Of a stretch of DNA of 64,000 nucleotides, positions 59,858-64,000 are shown in pieces. Source of the DNA: Sipunculus nudus (Eukaryota > Annelida > Sipuncula > Golfingiida > Sipunculidae); the NCBI GenBank assembly GCA_026874595.1, contig CM049320.1:37358214-37422213 (forward strand). Direction: 5' to 3'. The notes below the pieces were generated by a model that was not told the DNA's origin, searched no databases, and saw only the letters and a program-made list of their open reading frames with translations. The position numbers were made by a program, and so were the translations under genes. Each line of letters opens with the position of its first letter. Within the stretch, counting starts at the first letter, position 1.

Positions 59858-60319
59858 CAAAATGGCGGCTAACGATGGTAACTCATGACCAGACTTACCA
59901 CGTCGTACCTGTTGTATACATTTGGGGCTCGTCATATAAAATCTGTAAATAAGCCCACCAGGTTTCTAACTCTGCTATTATCTGTAATACTATTTAATGT
60001 TCCTCATTACTCTTTTGCTAATCTCATAATCACTGTCAAAGACAATACCAGACCGAAGGGAGTAAAGTTAAGATGGCGGCTGGTAATTTTAACCCGTCTT
60101 AGTTCATTCCTGATAAAGTCTACCAGAATTATCCTATCATATTTATAAAATTAACAAAGGGGGCGAGGGCAGGCATGGCTATACGATATTAAATACGAAC
60201 CATAGCTGTTTGTTTCGGGTTGATCTCACCAGGACACCAGGAAACCTTCACACCGTCTTTAGCTACATCGCCCGTCCGTCCCGCAAGAACCATCGGCAGC
60301 GAATGCCCCAAATGGCGGA
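59858..60319 (+). promoter_or_regulatory. Cluster of three ATGGCGG (YY1-type) motifs
   Basis: AAAATGGCGGC (59,859-59,869), AAGATGGCGGC (60,070-60,080) and AAATGGCGG (60,310-60,318) lie on the plus strand within 460 bp, in a locally GC-richer region. This motif commonly lies just downstream of animal TSSs and can combine initiator and start-codon context. Short frames from the first two end after 8-9 codons. It is a candidate promoter/first-exon region for the exon at 61,070, an inference from proximity and strand. Confidence 0.35.
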
Positions 60320-61069
60320 TTTAATCATAAGATTACAATTTCGGCGGCTGGAACCAGGTGACCTTATTTAAATATTTACTGGTTCTACGACTGGTTTTCA
60401 ATTTGTTACTCCGACCAGTTTACAACAGTGCTAAATCTAAGTTCCAACCTTATTCACTCCCGTCGGACGAATGTATTCATTCCTTTTACCTGCCTGACAT
60501 TTAACACAGGCCACAATCACGATTACCGGCCCAAATGTTTGTTAACCGTGCTGTAGTCTACCGCACGTGCTTAAAAATTATGACTCTACCATTACGACTA
60601 GTCGTATTGCTACACATACATCTACAATAAAAAACATACCACAAACAGAAAACACAAAACCGTCTACCACAATAAATATGTACCTGTTGATTTCATGATC
60701 ATAACTCATCATTTTTTCCCCTCTAAACACGGAATATTAATGGAATTTCACAGCTTTATCCATATTTGGATATTTTTCTAATTTTAAAGTATTTCCTTGG
60801 TGTACTTTTGTAACCGATATTAAGTCAAAAGGGAAAAATAGATACCCTGTGTCTGTTACTGCTAATACCATCGAGTATGATTATGACTTCAATGTTAGAG
60901 CGCGTTACTGCTGCAGGGGCTTATACCAAATTTGTTTCACAATAAACGTATAAATAACAGTGTTGCAAACATAAATCTTAGACAACACTTTGACAATAAA
61001 AACTCTTTCGTACAGAGTCCAGAACTGCATTCACTAATAAAATAATAAATGTTTTCATTTTTTTTGCAG
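60320..61069. other. Presumed first intron / 5' flank
   Basis: AT-rich sequence ending in a good acceptor. TTCACTAATAAAATAATAAA, with branch-point-like CACTAAT/CTAATAA, precedes TTTTCATTTTTTTTGCAG at 61,052-61,069. Confidence 0.4.
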
Positions 61070-61176
61070 ACTGATACAGTTGGCAAGGTGAAACCATTCG
61101 TCGCCTTTGATATTGTTCCAACACTAAGCCTCCATGTCTGCTTGATGAGCTCTATGTAGAACTTGTGTGTTTAAAG
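61070..61176 (+). other. Putative 5' UTR part of the secreted-protein exon
   Basis: Sequence between the acceptor AG (61,068-61,069) and the ATG at 61,177. It contains one upstream ATG (61,135) in a different frame from the main ATG. Confidence 0.45.
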
Positions 61177-61267
61177 ATGGCTTGTGGATTTACTATACGT
61201 TGGATGTCCACGAAATGGAGTACTTGTGCATTCCTGGTGTATATCAGCGTTTCTCTTTGTTTTGGGG
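61177..61267 (+). CDS. First coding exon of a putative secreted or membrane protein
   Basis: The ATG lies in good context (A at -3, G at +4) and opens MACGFTIRWMSTKW, then the hydrophobic core CAFLVYISVSLCF and GG. This is a classic signal peptide of about 30 residues. The exon ends in a strong donor, G|GTAAGT (GT at 61,268-61,269), leaving phase 1. Phase-1 introns right after signal peptides are typical of modular extracellular proteins. A polypyrimidine-tract acceptor lies 107 bp upstream, so an upstream non-coding exon is expected. Read-through into the intron would stop after two more codons. The mature protein is not in this window, so its function cannot be named. An alternative is a chance hydrophobic frame between cryptic splice signals. 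Confidence 0.5.
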
Positions 61268-61669
61268 GTAAGTAACTCACTTTACAAATTATACCAAATA
61301 TAAAAAGACCTTTCAAATAAACATTCGGTATTCCTACCCATTCCTTACGTAACTGATTACAGCGATAGAGTGCTAACACCGACTTTGGGTTGAAGGTTAA
61401 GCAAGTGAACCAATATCTAATGATATTATGATATAGAATATTCTGCTTTTAAAGGTTATCAATACTGATTAGGAATAAACCGAGCTAGTTTTTTTTTTTT
61501 ACAAAAGGAAAGATTATTTCAGTATATAAGTCCATGATGGGACAATTTAAATCAATCACGCATGGGCGGGCTCCCCTGACCTGCATCCTCTGACCCCTTG
61601 GACTTGTCTGTGCACCCCAGAATAATCAAAAATAAAATCGATACAAAACATCCTGTATGTCGCAAAATG
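61268..61669 (+). other. Presumed intron, 5' part
   Basis: AT-rich sequence following the GTAAGT donor. The 75-codon minus-strand frame across 61,152-61,379 overlaps the exon antisense and has no motif. Confidence 0.4.
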
Positions 61670-61950
61670 ACCTAATGAAATGCCAGGATGTTTGCTTAGC
61701 TTATTGATTATGGACATTTTCATCAGATGCTTGGGACTGTTGGCGCCACCTGTATTGTTTTCTGATTGTTACGCTTTTTCTTTCTACTGATGAGAACCAC
61801 CTGTATTGTTCCTACAATAAAGTTTTTCCTTTATTTTTGAGACTTACAATTTCATGGATGGTATCAGTTATAAATTGCCGTTTCGTCTAGTGTCTTGAAA
61901 CCTGGTGAGTTCATTATGTGTCACCCCCGCCTCATTACCAACGGGGAGAC
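61670..61950 (+). repeat. Degenerate HINE-type fragment
   Basis: ATTGATTATGGACATTTTCATCAGATG followed by GTTGGCGCCACCTGTATTG, a T-rich stretch and a second CCACCTGTATTG matches the left copy near 280-370, in plus orientation. It ends at the tail of the adjacent retrotransposon. Confidence 0.65.
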
Positions 61951-64000
61951 ATATTTATTTATTTATTTTATTAACATTATGTTTATACAGGGAAAACCAA
62001 TCAGTTTAAATTAAACTGGTCTTACTTGGTGCCCTGTATCAGTACATATAAAACATATAATGACTAAACTATCAATACAATGCATAAAATAATACCACTA
62101 AAAAATATAAACATGAACATATGGACTCAAATCATAAAAGCATATTAAGAGAGTTAAGAAAGTATATCAATATATACATCTATAGACAGAAAGAGTAAAC
62201 TAAAATATCACTTTGGATCAGTATATATATACATGCAAATATGCGAGGCATACGAACCAATAATATTACAATAATCTCTAGCATTTATGGACCTGATCAT
62301 TGTTAGATTCAGTTAAATACGTATGAAATTAATTTACAGTTATTGTATGATCTATGAAATGATAGAAGAATGAGTGCTACATGTATAAAACGCAAATTTA
62401 TGCAAATATAACATATGTCATATAGAACATGCAGTTGCTAAAATTTCCAATTTGAGTCGTCTCTTAAAAGATGCACAAGTTATGGCTGACTTAGATTCAT
62501 TTGATAAACTATTCCATATTTTTGGCCCCATATATAGTAAAGATTTTGTCAGATAGTTTGTTCTAGGTTTAGGAACGACTAAATCATTGCTCACAGCAGC
62601 CCGGGTTTGATGATTGTGAGCTTCATTGACAAAGTGAAAATTATTCTCTTGTAAACCAGGAGCTATTGAACATACACATTTATACATAAGTACTGCAACA
62701 GAATACATATAGCGTTGACGTATATTAAACCAACCCAGTTCATTTACTATGGTTATAGAATCAACATTTCTGTCATAGTTTTTGGATATAATGCGGGCAG
62801 CTCTGTTTTGTATTTTCTGTACCGTGTCATTGGTAGACAATAATGAACAACCCCAAATGCTTAGGGCATAGTCAATATGAGGCTGAATTATAGTTGCATA
62901 AACCTCTGTAAGAGATTGCATAGACAGATAGCTTGATATTCGGTAAAGAACTCCTATCTTTTGAGATAGTTTTTTGGATAGAGAGTGAACATGTGGTTTC
63001 CAGGATAAATTAGCATCTATTATAACGCCAAGTAGATTAATCTTATTAGAACAAAGTAATGTTGTATCTAATATTGATATCTTGAGTTTGTGATCAGCAA
63101 TTCTATGAAGATTTCCAAGTAGCATAACATTAGATTTATTATAATTCAGAGTAAGCAGGTTTTCGTCGTACCAGGTAGTCACTTGATTTACTACTCGCTG
63201 TAATTTAATCTCAGCTTCTACAACATTTTTACCATGGCAATATACAGTGACATCATCAGCGTACATTACAATACCATCAGTATTTAGCACATTTGGAAGA
63301 TCATTTATATATATCAAAAATAGAATTGGGCCGAGAACCGTACCCTGAGGAACACCTACATTAACAACAGCAGCATTGGATAGATTGTTATTGTATTTTA
63401 CGATCTGTAGGCGATCATGGAGGTAAGATTGAAACCAGGCAACTGTTTTCTTATCAAAACCAAAAACGAACAATTTTTCCAATAATCTTTTATGATTTAT
63501 GGTATCAAATCCTTTGGTTAGGTCGAAAAAACAAGCAGCAGTAACTTTACCCTGATCCATAGTTTTATATACGTCATTTGAAAATTTACTAAGAGCCGTT
63601 ACAGTAGATTTTCCAGGCAGATATGCGTGCTGACTTTCTGAAATATTATTGCTATTTATGATAAACCTGATTAGTTGCCTTTGTACAGCTTTTTCAAATA
63701 GTTTCGCAACGTGAGGTATTATTGATATGGGTCTGTAATTACTCTTATTTGCTTTATCGCCTTTTCCTTTATATACTGGAGTAATTCGAGCTGTTTTCCA
63801 GTCAAGCGGGTACGTGGCGTTATATAGTGATAGATTAAATAGATAACATAACATAGGACTAATGAGCTGCGATGCCATTTGGAGTAATGTGATGTCCATA
63901 TCGATTATATCCAGAGTGTGTTTAGGTGGAAGTGCAAGTAAATCTTTCTGTATATCCTGCGATAGTAATATAGAAAATTTGAAACGGGACTCTGTAATAT
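61951..64000 (-). mobile_element. Non-LTR retrotransposon (CR1/jockey group), 5' end outside the window
   Basis: The minus-strand RT frame (62,418-64,000) is followed by a 3' UTR of about 445 bp and a tail that reads as (TAAA)n on the minus strand (61,972-61,951). Microsatellite-like tails instead of pure poly(A) are common in CR1/L2-like elements. The element lies antisense within the presumed intron of the signal-peptide gene and next to a HINE fragment. The frame is undamaged, so the copy is relatively young. The target duplication cannot be checked because the other end is not present. Confidence 0.88.
62418..64000 (-). CDS. Reverse transcriptase of a non-LTR retrotransposon (5'-partial)
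   Basis: The frame is open from the window edge. Counting from the first Met at 63,899 there are 493 residues, but about 33 upstream codons (ending LPPKHTLDIID) match the G-D-I segment before the RT fingers, so this Met is not the true start. RT blocks in order: DWKTARITPVYKGKGDK..YRPIS (33-59), SQHAYLPGKST (89-99), motif A FFDLTKGFD (124-132, catalytic D126), motif B GVPQGTVLGPILFLIYINDL (182-201), motif C YADD (213-216), motif D-like LTLNYNKSNVMLL (249-261), and LLGVIIDANLSW (289-300). The C-terminal WNSLSNE..SFKRRLKLEIL is typical of jockey/CR1-type proteins. It copies its own RNA at nicked genomic DNA by target-primed reverse transcription. The upstream endonuclease lies off the window. 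No frameshift or stop is seen, and catalytic residues are intact. Confidence 0.93.
   Translation of the reverse strand, partial: ITESRFKFSILLSQDIQKDLLALPPKHTLDIIDMDITLLQMASQLISPMLCYLFNLSLYNATYPLDWKTARITPVYKGKGDKANKSNYRPISIIPHVAKLFEKAVQRQLIRFIINSNNISESQHAYLPGKSTVTALSKFSNDVYKTMDQGKVTAACFFDLTKGFDTINHKRLLEKLFVFGFDKKTVAWFQSYLHDRLQIVKYNNNLSNAAVVNVGVPQGTVLGPILFLIYINDLPNVLNTDGIVMYADDVTVYCHGKNVVEAEIKLQRVVNQVTTWYDENLLTLNYNKSNVMLLGNLHRIADHKLKISILDTTLLCSNKINLLGVIIDANLSWKPHVHSLSKKLSQKIGVLYRISSYLSMQSLTEVYATIIQPHIDYALSIWGCSLLSTNDTVQKIQNRAARIISKNYDRNVDSITIVNELGWFNIRQRYMYSVAVLMYKCVCSIAPGLQENNFHFVNEAHNHQTRAAVSNDLVVPKPRTNYLTKSLLYMGPKIWNSLSNESKSAITCASFKRRLKLEILATACSI

Overview
The window looks like accessory DNA from an animal genome, most likely a mollusc. 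That placement is inference. It rests on eukaryotic splice signals, tRNA-derived SINEs, non-LTR and Penelope-like retroelement fragments, very abundant (TA)n tracts, and repeats built like the pearl/HINE (Helentron-derived) elements known from bivalves and gastropods. There is no operon-like or prokaryotic coding. Nearly all open frames are chance frames in AT-rich or satellite DNA.

Layout. 1-12,460 holds two inverted relatives of one repeat family. The left copy (about 1-1,860) has tandem units of about 155 bp. The right copy (about 8,288-12,451) has a 280-bp array and a 336-bp array, both carrying the palindrome GGTGGCGCCACC. Between them lie a Penelope-like C-terminal coding remnant (3,963-4,190) followed by a hammerhead-ribozyme-like motif and (TA)n, a Tigger/pogo-like transposase remnant (about 4,620-5,142) and a headless SINE copy (7,231-7,534). 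12,460-19,100 is largely featureless apart from hairpins, a 26-C run and (TA)n tracts. 19,140-20,655 is an array of about 230 bp period. 20,778-35,335 is a 14.5-kb satellite with 76-bp monomers, a 228-bp three-monomer unit and larger nested duplications; its monomers carry a telomere-like palindromic box. 38,150-40,320 is an array of about 0.5 kb period, related to the 19-20 kb array but inverted.

40,371-40,469 is a TA-flanked MITE. 40,771-42,875 is a hAT-like non-autonomous element with near-perfect 8-bp target duplications. 48,086-48,175 is a second TA-flanked MITE. 50,442-52,567 is a foldback element with arms of about 0.5 kb and a second hammerhead-like motif in its loop. 53,604-54,010 is a full-length SINE with a 15-bp target duplication. 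54,720-54,892 is a tRNA-Arg-like SINE fragment. 57,039-57,346 is a LINE C-terminal remnant.

The only host-gene candidate is at the right: a splice acceptor, 5' UTR, ATG, signal peptide and phase-1 donor at 61,070-61,267, with a cluster of ATGGCGG (YY1-type) motifs 1 kb upstream. Its presumed intron contains an antisense non-LTR retrotransposon whose reverse transcriptase runs off the window end (62,418-64,000).
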